Under the pieces are notes generated by a model. That model saw nothing but the letters and a program-made list of their open reading frames with translations. It made no database searches and had not been told where the DNA came from. From the NCBI RefSeq assembly GCF_013204885.1, contig NZ_JABMKX010000007.1, forward strand, positions 1 through 64,000: 64,000 bases of DNA, written 5' to 3'. Made by a program: the position numbers and the translations under genes. This document shows, in pieces, positions 9,081 to 17,888 of the stretch; the stretch's first letter is position 1; each line of letters starts with the position of its first letter. The DNA comes from Paenibacillus tritici (lineage in GTDB: Bacteria; Bacillota; Bacilli; Paenibacillales; Paenibacillaceae).

Positions 9081-9092
9081 GAAAAGCTTTTC
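9081..9092. promoter_or_regulatory. LacI-family operator 2 (autoregulation)
   Basis: GAAAAGCTTTTC, identical in its 12-bp core to operator 1, begins about 6 bases after the -10 box of the regulator promoter, overlapping the expected transcription start. Confidence 0.75.
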
Positions 9093-9098
9093 AAAGCG

Positions 9099-9127
9099 AT
9101 TATAGCAAGGCTCCCTTAAATTGGCAA
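9099..9127 (-). promoter_or_regulatory. Sigma-A promoter of the LacI-family regulator
   Basis: TTGCCA (9122-9127), a 17-base spacer and a consensus TATAAT (9099-9104) on the minus strand. The operator follows directly. Confidence 0.8.
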
Positions 9128-9133
9128 GCAAAT

Positions 9134-9147
9134 TGTTATCGCTTACA
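9134..9147 (-). promoter_or_regulatory. CcpA cre box upstream of the regulator promoter
   Basis: The minus strand reads TGTAAGCGATAACA, a full match to the strict cre consensus TGWAANCGNTNWCA. It lies just upstream of the -35 of the regulator gene and also within about 160 bp of the divergent oxidoreductase start. Confidence 0.65.
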
Positions 9148-9295
9148 TTCCCCTTCAGGCAACCACTCACCGGCATAGCACTTACTTAAAGTGTGTAAAT
9201 TATATTATTTCATGTTATAATTGACGGGTATATGGATTCATGGCTGTAAATACTGCTTACTGATGCGGAAGGCATCTATTATAGGAGGGATTAAT

Positions 9296-10309
9296 GTGAA
9301 GCAATTGCACGACATACCATTCTCTGTACTGGATTTGGCCCCTATCCGGGAGGGCGGAACAGCGGCGGATTCTTTTCATGACACCCTTGATCTGGCGCGT
9401 CATGCCGAGGACTGGGGGTATCACCGTTTCTGGCTGGCGGAGCATCATAATATGCCCGGTATTGCCAGCTCCGCAACCTCTGTGGTCATCGGACATGTGG
9501 CAGCCGGAACCCGCAGCATTCGGGTAGGCTCGGGGGGCATCATGCTCTCCAACCATGCACCGCTTATGATCGCAGAACAATTCGGCACTCTGGAATCCTT
9601 GTATCCGGGACGGATTGATCTGGGTCTTGGCAGAGCCCCCGGCTCGGATCAGGCCGCAGCCAGAGCCCTGCGCCGCGGCCTTGGCGGTGACGGCAGTGAA
9701 TTCCCTGAGCAGCTTAGCGAGCTCCGGGCTTATTTCGATCCTGAAGGATCAGGCTCCCGCCCGTCCGGGGTACGCGCCGTACCCGGTGAAGGGCTGAACA
9801 TCCCGATCTGGCTGCTTGGCTCCAGCGGCTTCAGTGCCCAGCTTGCGGGCCAGCTGGGTTTGCCTTTTGCTTTTGCCAGCCACTTTGCACCGGATTATCT
9901 GCTGCCCGCACTGCATCTGTACCGCACCAGCTTCCGGCCTTCGGCTGTACTCGACAAGCCCCATGTTATGGTGGGCCTGGGAATCACAGCGGCCGATACG
10001 GTGGAGGAAGCGCGAAGGCTCGCTACCTCCCAGCAGCAGCAATTCCTGAACATTATCCGCGGCCGCACCGGGATGCTCAAGCCGCCGGTAGACAGTCTGG
10101 ACGGAATCTGGACCTCCCAGGAGAAGGCGCTGCTAATGAGCAAACAGCAATACTCCATTGCCGGCGACCAGACGTTGATCAAAGAACGGCTGCTGCAGAT
10201 TGTGGAAGAGACCGACGCGGATGAGTGGATTATCGCTTCACAGATCTATGATCACTCTGCGCGCCTGCATTCCTATGAGCTTGTGGCTGACCTTTTGAAG
10301 AACTCGTAA
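9296..10309 (+). CDS. LLM-class flavin-dependent oxidoreductase
   Basis: A 337-residue bacterial luciferase-like monooxygenase. The family signature is clear: [20 protein letters not shown] near the N-terminus, then [12 protein letters not shown] and [17 protein letters not shown], as in the MsnO8/YhbW-type subgroup that uses FMN or F420-like cofactor. The substrate is unknown. The start is the GTG at 9296 with GGAGGG six bases upstream; the upstream ATG at 9221 has no ribosome binding site. It stands alone and is closed by the terminator at 10341. Confidence 0.9.
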   Translation: MKQLHDIPFSVLDLAPIREGGTAADSFHDTLDLARHAEDWGYHRFWLAEHHNMPGIASSATSVVIGHVAAGTRSIRVGSGGIMLSNHAPLMIAEQFGTLESLYPGRIDLGLGRAPGSDQAAARALRRGLGGDGSEFPEQLSELRAYFDPEGSGSRPSGVRAVPGEGLNIPIWLLGSSGFSAQLAGQLGLPFAFASHFAPDYLLPALHLYRTSFRPSAVLDKPHVMVGLGITAADTVEEARRLATSQQQQFLNIIRGRTGMLKPPVDSLDGIWTSQEKALLMSKQQYSIAGDQTLIKERLLQIVEETDADEWIIASQIYDHSARLHSYELVADLLKNS

Positions 10310-10340
10310 GAAACATTCACAAGCTGAAGCCCACACCCCC

Positions 10341-10398
10341 AGCCCATTTAACTACCTATGGAGAACTCTGTAGAAGTAGTTAAATGGGCTGTTTTTTG
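10341..10398 (+). terminator. Rho-independent terminator after the LLM oxidoreductase
   Basis: A perfect 15-bp stem, AGCCCATTTAACTAC with GTAGTTAAATGGGCT (10376-10390), is followed by GTTTTTTG. Confidence 0.88.
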
Positions 10399-10563
10399 TT
10401 CTTTATAAAATACATCGTAGGGAATATTAAGAGAAATAATGAGTCATTAGCAGTAAACCATAGATAAGGGCTATTTTTCTATTCTAAATGACTATTTTAT
10501 AGCGATACGCAGCTCTTTCACTGTTTTTATTTAGGCTTTATTTTGATTATACTGGTATTAGAA

Positions 10564-10577
10564 TTCGTTATAACGAA
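10564..10577. promoter_or_regulatory. Perfect 14-bp palindrome upstream of the surface-protein gene
   Basis: TTCGTTATAACGAA lies about 170 bp upstream of the TasA-like gene and 11 bases after a possible -10 (TATACT, 10548-10553). The rest of the 10399-10745 gap is AT-rich with no other gene that I can support. A regulator site is the simplest reading. Confidence 0.4.
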
Positions 10578-10745
10578 CAAACCCTATTGTTCCTTCACTT
10601 GTTCGTTCTGAACAGTACTATCGCTTCGATTCGTAGTAGTTCTCCGAAAAACTACTTTATTCGACATGCAGTGCTAAAAAAACACGAACCGGGGCGGATT
10701 GTGGAGGGCAGCTCCCGAAGGTCTTCAGAAGAAAGGGGCGGGGAA

Positions 10746-11720
10746 TTGAAAAAGAGACACAAATCCTTAATAGGTGCTTATATTCTAGTCGTTCTGGCAG
10801 GAGTGATCTGGCATGCCGGAGGGGCCAGTGCAGAGGATACCATCAAGCTCACCGTGAACGGGCATACGACCAGTACAGCGACCATGAACAATATGCAGCC
10901 GGGAGATACGATGGCTTCGGGTTACAGGATTATCAATGACGGCAACGAGCCGTTTGATTATTCGGTAGCCTTCAAATTCCTCGCCGGGGATGCAGATTTG
11001 TACAATATACTGCAAATGACCCTGCAAAAAGAGGGAGTAATCCTCTATTCAGGCGTCATGAGCGAGGCAGCAGGCGTAGTAACCATTGGCTCACTGGCAG
11101 GAGGAGCAGGGGAAGACATTCAAATGCAGGTGTTGTTCCCTCCCGAAGCCGGTAACGAGTTCCAGGAGAAGACGGTAAGTGTCGCCTTTGAATTCACGGC
11201 TACCGCAGCGCCTGCGCCGACAGCCGGTCCGACCTCGTCACCGCAGCCGACAGAGGAGCCAGCGGCTACAGTAACGCCTGTACCTACGGCCACACCGGGG
11301 TCCACCAGCAGCCCTGGCAGTACGCCCGCTGCAACAATAGTCCCTACGGATTCACCAGCCGGAAGTGCATCGCCTGGAAGTTCAGCAGCGCCATCACAGG
11401 CACCCGAGGCAACGGCTGCAGCAACTCCGGATGGAGTGACCGTAAGTGAAGCCCCTGTTCCGCTGGGCGGAGGGGATGACAGCGGCGGCAACAGTCCGGC
11501 GGCCACACCGGATTCCGGAGCAGCTACACTCGGCAGCACTCCGGCACCTTCACCGGGGGATGAAATCCCCCTAACCGCTGAGGAGCTGCCACTGGGGGCA
11601 CCGGATGGCGACGGCAAGCTGCCGGACACTGCCGGGCCTTGGTACAATCTGATTGCGGCCAGCATAGTCGTTGCTATTCTGAGCATGATTGCAATTCGCA
11701 GGCTGGGTCCGAAAAAATAA
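10746..11720 (+). CDS. TasA-like surface protein with LPDTA sorting signal
   Basis: A 324-residue exported protein. A signal peptide (about 1-30, ending GGASAED) is followed by a domain of about 130 residues that resembles TasA/camelysin proteins (MNNMQPGDT near its start; FQEKTVSVAFEFTA at its end). A long Pro/Thr/Ser/Ala-rich stalk of about 130 residues follows, then LPDTA (292-296), a membrane helix and RRLGPKK: a complete sortase signal. LPXTA is the class D type and the class D sortase gene follows 28 bp later. The start is taken as TTG at 10746, after AAAGGGGCGGGGAA; no ATG fits. Likely a cell-wall-anchored surface or matrix protein. Confidence 0.8.
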   Translation: MKKRHKSLIGAYILVVLAGVIWHAGGASAEDTIKLTVNGHTTSTATMNNMQPGDTMASGYRIINDGNEPFDYSVAFKFLAGDADLYNILQMTLQKEGVILYSGVMSEAAGVVTIGSLAGGAGEDIQMQVLFPPEAGNEFQEKTVSVAFEFTATAAPAPTAGPTSSPQPTEEPAATVTPVPTATPGSTSSPGSTPAATIVPTDSPAGSASPGSSAAPSQAPEATAAATPDGVTVSEAPVPLGGGDDSGGNSPAATPDSGAATLGSTPAPSPGDEIPLTAEELPLGAPDGDGKLPDTAGPWYNLIAASIVVAILSMIAIRRLGPKK

Positions 11721-11748
11721 CAGTAAGCATAAGGCAGGAGGTGAGAGT

Positions 11749-12450
11749 ATGAAGATTCGCTTCGGGTTATCTGTGGCCGTGAAGCTGATCTTCCTGCTCT
11801 CTTTGTGCGTCATGCTGTATTCTGCATTCCAGATCCTCCGGGCGCCGGCCGAAGCCCGCGAGGCACTGAAGATCTGGGACAAAAAGAGGGAGGAAGCCCC
11901 TCCGCTTCAGGTATCCATAGAAGAAACTCCGCTGCCTGACGGAATGATCAGCAGTCCCGCCGCACCTGCGGAAGCCAAACCTGCCTATATAGAGGGGGAG
12001 GTGATTGGCGAGATCTATTTTCCCAGGCTGGATAGGCGGGTGGCCATTCTGGAGGGGACCGGACAGGCAGAGCTTAAGCAAGGCGCCGGGCATGACGAAG
12101 CAAGCGCCGCACCGGGTGCCTCCGGCAACAGCGTGCTCGCCGGGCACCGCGATACCGTCTTCCGAAGACTGGGCGAGCTTGCGATTGAAGATATCATTGA
12201 GGTGGAGACGGCGGACGGGACCTTCACCTATGAAGTGACCGGAAGCAGAATTGTAGATGGAGACACACGGGGAGCGATTAAGCCGAGCGGGGAGCCTCTC
12301 CTCACCTTGATCACTTGTTACCCGTTCTCTTATGTAGGTTCCGCGCCCGACCGTTATCTGCTCTCGGCAAGACTCATCTCCAGCCAGCCGCTGGTACGGC
12401 AAAGTATGAGACCTCGTCCAGATCGTGATACTATAGACATACGAAGCTGA
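11749..12450 (+). CDS. Class D sortase
   Basis: A 233-residue membrane-anchored transpeptidase. One N-terminal helix (about 9-29) places the catalytic domain outside. The triad is visible: His133 in LAGHRDTVF, Cys190 in LITCYPF and Arg202 in APDRYLL. The ATG at 11749 follows GGAGGTGAGAGT. It should cut the LPDTA signal of the protein encoded directly upstream and join it to the cell wall; the pair forms a two-gene operon, with peptidase T 17 bp downstream perhaps co-transcribed. Confidence 0.93.
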   Translation: MKIRFGLSVAVKLIFLLSLCVMLYSAFQILRAPAEAREALKIWDKKREEAPPLQVSIEETPLPDGMISSPAAPAEAKPAYIEGEVIGEIYFPRLDRRVAILEGTGQAELKQGAGHDEASAAPGASGNSVLAGHRDTVFRRLGELAIEDIIEVETADGTFTYEVTGSRIVDGDTRGAIKPSGEPLLTLITCYPFSYVGSAPDRYLLSARLISSQPLVRQSMRPRPDRDTIDIRS

Positions 12451-12467
12451 AGAGGAGATGACCCCAA

Positions 12468-13700
12468 GTGAAAGAAGAGTTAATTAGACGTTTTGTATCT
12501 TATGCTGAAATGGATACCCAATCGAATGAGGATAGCGAGACCTGCCCTTCCACTCCCGGCCAAATGGTGCTGGCGCATAAGCTGGTAGAAGAACTGCAGG
12601 AGATGGGGCTGACAGAGGTTACAGTGGACGAGCACGGGTATGTCATGGCAACCCTGCCGGCCAATACGGACAAGGAGGTTCCGGTCATTGGCTTCCTGGC
12701 CCATCTGGATACGGCCACGGATTTCACCGGCACGAATGTGAAGCCGCAGATAGTCCGGGAGTATGACGGGCAGGATCTGGTGCTGAATGAGGCCCAGAAT
12801 ATTGTCCTGTCTACGGAGAGCTTCCCGGAGCTGCGCGGTTACAAGGGTCATACCCTGATTACGACCGACGGCACCACCCTGCTGGGGGCGGACAACAAGG
12901 CCGGGATCGCTGAGATTGTGACGGCTATGGGCTATCTGCTGGCGCATCCGGAGATCAAGCATGGCAAGATCCGGGTCGCTTTTACCCCCGATGAAGAGAT
13001 CGGACGCGGCCCGCACAAGTTCGACGTTGCCGCATTCGGCGCTTCCTATGCCTATACTGTGGATGGAGGTCCGCTCGGAGAGCTGGAATATGAGAGCTTC
13101 AATGCCGCCGCCGCCAAAATCAGCTTCCACGGGGTCAACGTACATCCCGGCACAGCCAAGGGCAAGATGATCCATTCATCCAAAATCGCCATGGCCTTCC
13201 ATCTCCGGCTGCCTGCCGGTGAAGCCCCTGAATTCACAGACGGTTATGAGGGCTTCTACCACCTGATCTCCATGCAGGGCAGCGCCGAGCACAGCAAGCT
13301 GCATTACATTATCCGTGACTTTGACCGCGAACAATTCGAGCACCGCAAATCAAATATCGCCGCTATTGTCGATGAATTCAAATCTACCTACGGGGCAGAC
13401 AACATCGTGCTGGAAATGAATGATCAATACTATAATATGCGCGAGAAAATAGAGCCGGTCAGCCATATCGTCGATATCGCCCGCGAAGCGATGGAAGGTC
13501 TGGGGATTACGCCGGTCATCCGTCCGATCCGCGGAGGCACCGATGGCTCGCAGCTCTCCTACATGGGACTGCCTACCCCGAATATTTTCACCGGCGGCGA
13601 GAACTTCCACGGCAAATTCGAATATGCCTCTGTAGACGTAATGCTGCAGGCTGTTCAGGTTATCGTTGAGATCGCCCGACTGGCTGAGCACAAAGCTTAA
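12468..13700 (+). CDS. pepT: Peptidase T (tripeptide aminopeptidase)
   Basis: A 410-residue M20-family zinc aminopeptidase that releases the N-terminal residue of tripeptides in the cytoplasm. Metal and catalytic motifs are in order: [54 protein letters not shown] and the C-terminal [11 protein letters not shown]. Length and motifs are normal for PepT. The start is GTG at 12468 after GAGGAG. It follows the sortase gene by 17 bp and converges on an HxlR-type regulator. Confidence 0.96.
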   Translation: MKEELIRRFVSYAEMDTQSNEDSETCPSTPGQMVLAHKLVEELQEMGLTEVTVDEHGYVMATLPANTDKEVPVIGFLAHLDTATDFTGTNVKPQIVREYDGQDLVLNEAQNIVLSTESFPELRGYKGHTLITTDGTTLLGADNKAGIAEIVTAMGYLLAHPEIKHGKIRVAFTPDEEIGRGPHKFDVAAFGASYAYTVDGGPLGELEYESFNAAAAKISFHGVNVHPGTAKGKMIHSSKIAMAFHLRLPAGEAPEFTDGYEGFYHLISMQGSAEHSKLHYIIRDFDREQFEHRKSNIAAIVDEFKSTYGADNIVLEMNDQYYNMREKIEPVSHIVDIAREAMEGLGITPVIRPIRGGTDGSQLSYMGLPTPNIFTGGENFHGKFEYASVDVMLQAVQVIVEIARLAEHKA

Positions 13701-13727
13701 GGCAGTCAAGCTTGCCTGCCTAGCACA

Positions 13728-13769
13728 AATATCCCCGGATGGAGCATGGTCTGCTCATTCGGGGATATT
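13728..13769. terminator. Stem-loop between convergent pepT and HxlR-type gene
   Basis: AATATCCCCG and CGGGGATATT form a long imperfect stem around GGAGCATGGTCTGCTC-like inner pairing. It overlaps the last codons of the minus-strand gene. No clear T-run follows on either strand, so efficiency is uncertain. Confidence 0.45.
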
Positions 13770-14207
13770 CGTGCTGCGCGGAGCTTCTTCCCTGGAATCC
13801 TTCCCGGACCGCCCGTCCGTATCGGTGCTGCCGGGTTCAAGCCGGGCCAGTAACTCCCGGTACTCTTCTCCCCAGTGCTTGATGCTCAGGATGCCTGTCT
13901 CCAGGCCCCGCGCCCACTCTGTTAGAGAGTATTCCACCCTCTGCGGCACCTGCGGATAGGCTTCCCTGTGAACCAGACCGTCACGCTCCAGCTCCCTTAA
14001 CTGCATAGCCAGCATCCGCTGGGTAATTCCGGGGCATAACCTGCGAAGTTCATTGAACCGCTTCGTTCCGCTGATCAAATGGTAGAGCAGTACCCCTTTC
14101 CATTTACCGCCAATAACCTCAAGGGTCCGCTGAAGCGAATGGATGCCTGCCTCCTGCTTCAAGTCCTCTGCCTCCCCGGAGCTCCCGGTATTCCCCTGTG
14201 CCTTCAT
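13755..14207 (-). CDS. HxlR-family transcriptional regulator
   Basis: A 150-residue winged-helix (DUF24/HxlR) regulator. The core VIGGKWKGVLLYHLISGTKR, the ITQRMLAMQLRELERDGL recognition region and [13 protein letters not shown] wing are all present. An unusual 20-residue polar N-terminal extension lacks the redox or formaldehyde-sensing cysteine of YodB/HxlR; the only visible Cys is in RLCPGITQ. GAGGAG lies 8 bases before the ATG. No target gene is divergently placed: upstream is a repeat array, so its regulon is not evident. Confidence 0.9.
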   Translation of the reverse strand: MKAQGNTGSSGEAEDLKQEAGIHSLQRTLEVIGGKWKGVLLYHLISGTKRFNELRRLCPGITQRMLAMQLRELERDGLVHREAYPQVPQRVEYSLTEWARGLETGILSIKHWGEEYRELLARLEPGSTDTDGRSGKDSREEAPRSTNIPE

Positions 14208-14374
14208 CTCTGCCGCTCCTCATTTCCTGATGTGCCTAGAATTAGTATAAGTGTACCATAGATATCCCCAGATATTCTCCATTTCGCCCGGCAAGTGGAA
14301 ACGACCAAGCCGACTTGTAAGGACGGCACCGTTTCAATAAATCACCCTTGGCCCGATAGCCTACGTGCCAGCAC

Positions 14375-14590
14375 ATTGTATTCGGTTTTTCGCCTACATT
14401 TGGCCTACGTGGCATTCCCAGTCCTATTGTGTTCGGTTTTCCGATTACATTCGGCCTACGCGGCGCGTCCAGTCCAATTGTGTTCGGTTTTTCGATTACA
14501 TTTGGCTTACGCGGCGCCCCCAATCCCATTGTGTTCGGTTTTCCGATTACATTCGGCTTACGCGGCGCGTCCAGTCCAATTGTGTTTCGC
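14375..14590. repeat. 51-bp tandem repeat array, four full units plus a partial
   Basis: The sequence ATTGTRTTCGGTTTT recurs at 14375, 14426, 14477 and 14528, and a partial copy begins at 14579: exactly 51 bp each time. Units continue with CGATTACATTCGGCYTACGCGGCGC. Because 51 is divisible by three, open frames run through on both strands; on the minus strand the unit reads KPNTIGLDAPRRPNVIG. No convincing gene start was found. The rest of the gap 14208-14657 shows nothing else I can support. Confidence 0.9.
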
Positions 14591-14657
14591 ATCCATTCTA
14601 TGCCCTTTGCAGCCGAACACAGCAGCCTCAGGGGAGGTGTTTCCCAACCAACAAAAG

Positions 14658-14696
14658 AAACCCAGGGCAGCCTCTATTGGGGGCTGCCCTGGGTTT
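14658..14696 (-). terminator. Rho-independent terminator after the flavin oxidoreductase
   Basis: A perfect 15-bp stem, AAACCCAGGGCAGCC paired with GGCTGCCCTGGGTTT, is followed on the minus strand by CTTTTGTT. It lies 40 bases after the oxidoreductase stop. Confidence 0.85.
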
Positions 14697-14735
14697 ATAT
14701 TACGATATAACCGCAGACAGTCACCGCCCTGCAGA

Positions 14736-15872
14736 TTATTGCTTGAGCGGCAGCCAGCCCGGCGTATGGATCAGCGCTCTCCAGAGCGGGTCCGGGATCA
14801 CAAGCTCCGCCTGGGCGGCCGGATCAAGCTCGGTCTTCATCTCATCCGTCCGTCCTTCCGCTACCTTCTGCACCCAGTCCGGTTCAATCAGAAGCGGACG
14901 GCCCAGCGCCACCAGGCTGATTCCGCTGTCCAGACTCTTCAGGGCATCGGCGGCAGTATAGAGGGAGCCGACTCCGATTACCGGAGTCTTGCCTCCCACA
15001 CGTTCCACAATCTGTTCAATCCGCGGGCGGCTGTCTTCCGTCCCCCGGTGCGGCAGCGACCATAGATCCATCAGGGACACATGCAGATAATCAAGCCCCT
15101 CCGCGCTCAGCGCATCAATAAGCGCAAAGGTCTCGGCCATCGTAATTCCCGGTGTCTCCGGCTCTTCAGGGGAGAAGCGGTAGCCGACAAGGAAAGCACC
15201 CTGTGCATGCTGCTTCACCGCATCCTTGACACTGCGCAGAACCGCCAGCGGGAAGGCCAGGCGTTTCTGCAGATCCCCGCCCCAGCGGTCTTCGCGTCTG
15301 TTGGAATGCGGGGAGAAGAACTGCTGCAGCAGATACCCGTTCGCGCCGTGAATCTCTACCCCATCGAATCCGGCCTCGATAGCCCGGCGGGTCGCTTCTC
15401 CGAAGTCAGCGATAATCCCGGTGATCTCTTCCTCTGTCAACGGGCGCGGGACCGCACCCTGTCCGCCGCCAGGCAGCTCGGACGGCACATCGCTTGCACT
15501 GACAGGCTGCCCGTCAACCAATTGCTCAGGCGGGCATTGGCGTCCGCCATGGAAGATCTGGAGCACCGCCTTCGCTCCTTCGCCCTTGATGGCATCCGCC
15601 AGCTCACGCAGACTCGGAATCAGCCTGTCATGGTCAGCTCCGAATTCGCCGGGGAAGCCTTTTCCGCCGCGTGACACATATACACATGCGGTAATCACCA
15701 TCCCCGCTCCCCCGGAGCGGCGGATATAATAATCAAGCTCCGCCCGAGAGACCGTCCCATCCTCATTCGAGGAGAAATTGGTCATCGGCGCCATGACAAC
15801 ACGATTCTTCAGTTCAATCCCGTTCGTGAAGTTGAACGACTCCAGCAACGGGCTATATTCTGTCTTTAGCAT
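14736..15872 (-). CDS. Old yellow enzyme-type NADH:flavin oxidoreductase
   Basis: A 378-residue FMN TIM-barrel enzyme resembling B. subtilis YqiG. Seen: KNRVVMAPMTNFSSNEDG at the N-terminus, LQIFHGGRQ, the hallmark GFDGVEIHGANGYLLQQFFSPHSNRRED, and GVGSLYTAADALK in the phosphate-binding region. It should reduce activated alkenes or related electrophiles. GGAGG lies 10 bases before the ATG. The hxlR gene lies 92 bp upstream in the same direction, so read-through or HxlR control is possible; other HxlR-family regulators (for example HypR) control flavin oxidoreductases. Confidence 0.93.
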   Translation of the reverse strand: MLKTEYSPLLESFNFTNGIELKNRVVMAPMTNFSSNEDGTVSRAELDYYIRRSGGAGMVITACVYVSRGGKGFPGEFGADHDRLIPSLRELADAIKGEGAKAVLQIFHGGRQCPPEQLVDGQPVSASDVPSELPGGGQGAVPRPLTEEEITGIIADFGEATRRAIEAGFDGVEIHGANGYLLQQFFSPHSNRREDRWGGDLQKRLAFPLAVLRSVKDAVKQHAQGAFLVGYRFSPEEPETPGITMAETFALIDALSAEGLDYLHVSLMDLWSLPHRGTEDSRPRIEQIVERVGGKTPVIGVGSLYTAADALKSLDSGISLVALGRPLLIEPDWVQKVAEGRTDEMKTELDPAAQAELVIPDPLWRALIHTPGWLPLKQ

Positions 15873-15964
15873 AACTTCCAGGCCTCCAATTATCTAATCA
15901 TCTCAAATGTTAGTATACAACTTAATTTTGCACAATACAAATAGAACGCCTTCGTTTGCAGATG

Positions 15965-16339
15965 TTATCTATCACAGGTAGGTGCATCTTTCCAGATGAC
16001 CTTCTCCCCGTAATTCTTGCCCCAGTCATACATCATGCGAAGTACAGGCATCAGCGTATGTCCATACTCCGTCAAGGAGTATTCTACTCGCGGAGGAACC
16101 TCCGCATACACCTGCCGGAATACAAGCTGATCCTCTTCCAGTTCCCGCAGCTGGTTGGTCAGCATCTTCTGGGTGATATGGGGAATTAGCCTCTTCAGTT
16201 CGCTGAACCGCTTGGTCCCTTCCAGACCCAGGTGCCACAGTATAATCAGCTTCCACTTGCCGCCGATAACAGCGAGCGTAAGCTCCTTCTCGCAATTAAT
16301 TTCCTTCAGGTTAATGCGGTCTTTAATTTCAGTTGCCAA
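15965..16339 (-). CDS. hxlR: HxlR, formaldehyde-responsive activator
   Basis: A 124-residue winged-helix regulator close to B. subtilis HxlR as I remember it ([16 protein letters not shown] core, [24 protein letters not shown]). The Cys-x-Lys pair used by HxlR to sense formaldehyde through a methylene cross-link is present as Cys16 and Lys18. The start is TTG at 16339, 7 bases after GGAAGGGGG. In B. subtilis hxlR is divergent from hxlAB; here it follows hxlB on the same strand. A weak stem-loop separates them. Confidence 0.88.
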   Translation of the reverse strand: MATEIKDRINLKEINCEKELTLAVIGGKWKLIILWHLGLEGTKRFSELKRLIPHITQKMLTNQLRELEEDQLVFRQVYAEVPPRVEYSLTEYGHTLMPVLRMMYDWGKNYGEKVIWKDAPTCDR

Positions 16340-16397
16340 TATCTAGCCCCCTTCCGGCTATAATCATACTACCTCTCCATCTCTGGAAGAAATAGAA

Positions 16398-16425
16398 GGA
16401 TGCTCCCCCGTCAAGGAAAGCATCC
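16398..16425 (-). terminator. Weak stem-loop between hxlB and hxlR
   Basis: GGATGCT and AGCATCC enclose a 14-base loop and are followed on the minus strand by T-rich TTCTATTTCTTCC. It may be a leaky terminator for hxlAB. Confidence 0.45.
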
Positions 16426-16441
16426 GTTTCATAACTGTATT

Positions 16442-16999
16442 CTATTCCAAATTGGCATGTTTGCCAAACATCCGGCCCGTGGTCTGGCCTGTCTGCTCCA
16501 TAATCCGCAGAATGACAGCATCGTAGAATACGAGCAGCGTCTGTTCAAACAAGGAGGCCATCGGCTGGAGTGTGGCATAACCTCCGCCGGACTGATCCTT
16601 GGGGGAACCCGGCAGCTTGACCGTATAATCGGCCAGACGCCCGAGTGCCGAGTCCGGCACGATGGTCACCAGCACTACCGCTGCGCCTATAGCCTTGGCT
16701 TTCTCCGCCATGGACACCAGCCCCTTCGTCTCCCCGGAGCCGGAGCCAAGCACCAGTACATCGCCGGGGCCGATCCCCGGGGTGACCGTCTCCCCGACAA
16801 CAAACGCCGCTTGCCCCGCCTGCATCAGCCGCATGGCGAAGGCCCGGCCCATCAGGCCGGAACGGCCGGCGCCCGCCACGAAGATCTGGCCGGAGCGCAA
16901 CAGCAGCTCTGCCATTGCCTCCCCTTCTCCGGCGTCCAGCCCGGAGACTGAGCCTTGGAGCTCCTTCACAATCTGCTGTGCGTAATGCCTCGTCTCCAT
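16442..16999 (-). CDS. hxlB: 6-phospho-3-hexuloisomerase
   Basis: A 185-residue SIS-domain isomerase that converts 3-hexulose 6-phosphate to fructose 6-phosphate, the second step of ribulose monophosphate formaldehyde fixation. Motifs: FVAGAGRSGLMGRAFAMRL, VGETVTPGIGPGD and SGSGETKGLV in the sugar-phosphate site. The size is normal for PHI. It starts 6 bases after the hxlA stop, so the two are co-transcribed. Confidence 0.96.
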   Translation of the reverse strand: METRHYAQQIVKELQGSVSGLDAGEGEAMAELLLRSGQIFVAGAGRSGLMGRAFAMRLMQAGQAAFVVGETVTPGIGPGDVLVLGSGSGETKGLVSMAEKAKAIGAAVVLVTIVPDSALGRLADYTVKLPGSPKDQSGGGYATLQPMASLFEQTLLVFYDAVILRIMEQTGQTTGRMFGKHANLE

Positions 17000-17005
17000 A
17001 GCAGA

Positions 17006-17638
17006 TTACGCCTGGCTTACAAGGCGCTTCATTTCCGCCGCTGCCGCTGCCGCGTCCGCTTCGCCGGTAATACCGCCGCCGACAATCACCAGATCAGGCT
17101 TCGCCGCAATGACTTCAGGCAGTGTACTCAGCTTAATGCCGCCCGCGATTGCGGTTTTGGCCCGGGTAACCACGCTCTTAATCGCTCTCAGATCCTCGAA
17201 GGAATTCTTCCCTTCGGCCTGATGGTCATAACCGGAGTGTACACAGACGTAGTCTACGCCCAGCGCATCCACCTCAGCGGCTCTGGCCTTCAGATCCTTC
17301 ACATTGATCAGATCGACCAGGATTTCCGCTCCTGTCTTCTTCGCTTCCTCCACCGCCCCGCGGATGGTTGAATCATCGGAGACACCCAGTACGGTCACAA
17401 TGCCTGCGCCAGCTTCTACAGCCTTCATTACTTCATAGCCTCCGGCATCCATAATCTTGAGATCGGCCAGCACCGTAAGTGCCGGAAAAGCTTCCTTAAT
17501 CGCTTTTACCGCATGTAAGCCTTCATTAATAACAACCGGTGTTCCAATTTCGACAACATCTATAAATTCAGCCACTTCTGCCACAATAGCCTTGGCTCCC
17601 GCAATATCGACCAGATCGAGCGCTAACTGTAATTTCAT
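17006..17638 (-). CDS. hxlA: 3-hexulose-6-phosphate synthase
   Basis: A 210-residue TIM barrel of the orotidine-decarboxylase superfamily. It condenses formaldehyde with ribulose 5-phosphate. Motifs: ALDLVDI at strand 1, EIGTPVVINEG, the metal/catalytic ADLKIMDAGG, DLINVKD and the phosphate-binding VGGGITG. GAGGAG lies 11 bases before the ATG. The 250-bp upstream gap should hold the HxlR-dependent promoter, but I could not define the boxes. Confidence 0.97.
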   Translation of the reverse strand: MKLQLALDLVDIAGAKAIVAEVAEFIDVVEIGTPVVINEGLHAVKAIKEAFPALTVLADLKIMDAGGYEVMKAVEAGAGIVTVLGVSDDSTIRGAVEEAKKTGAEILVDLINVKDLKARAAEVDALGVDYVCVHSGYDHQAEGKNSFEDLRAIKSVVTRAKTAIAGGIKLSTLPEVIAAKPDLVIVGGGITGEADAAAAAAEMKRLVSQA

Positions 17639-17888
17639 AAGTTTCAGATCTCCTCATCGTTAATATATTTTCGTAAGTGATGTACTTAGTTTAGGGATAT
17701 ACTGCCGATAAGGGAAGTAGGCACTTTATTGTGATGTAGTTACCCGGAGGATACTATTGGGCTGAACCGGGACTTTGTTTGTTTATTTTGGTATTTCTGA
17801 AATTGTACTGCATTTTCACAAAAGCTGTGCTACCATACATTAGATTCAATATTTTCAGCCGTAAGGAATAACCATAAGAAGGTGTACG

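Noticed and set aside
14375..14590. CRISPR array
   Set aside because: Repeats are contiguous with no unique spacers, and no cas genes are present. The same applies to the 38-bp and 10-bp arrays.
14242..14592. Minus-strand open frame of 116 codons in the 51-bp array as a gene
   Set aside because: The start lacks a convincing ribosome binding site, and the frame is open because the unit length is divisible by three. Kept as a repeat and a finding only.
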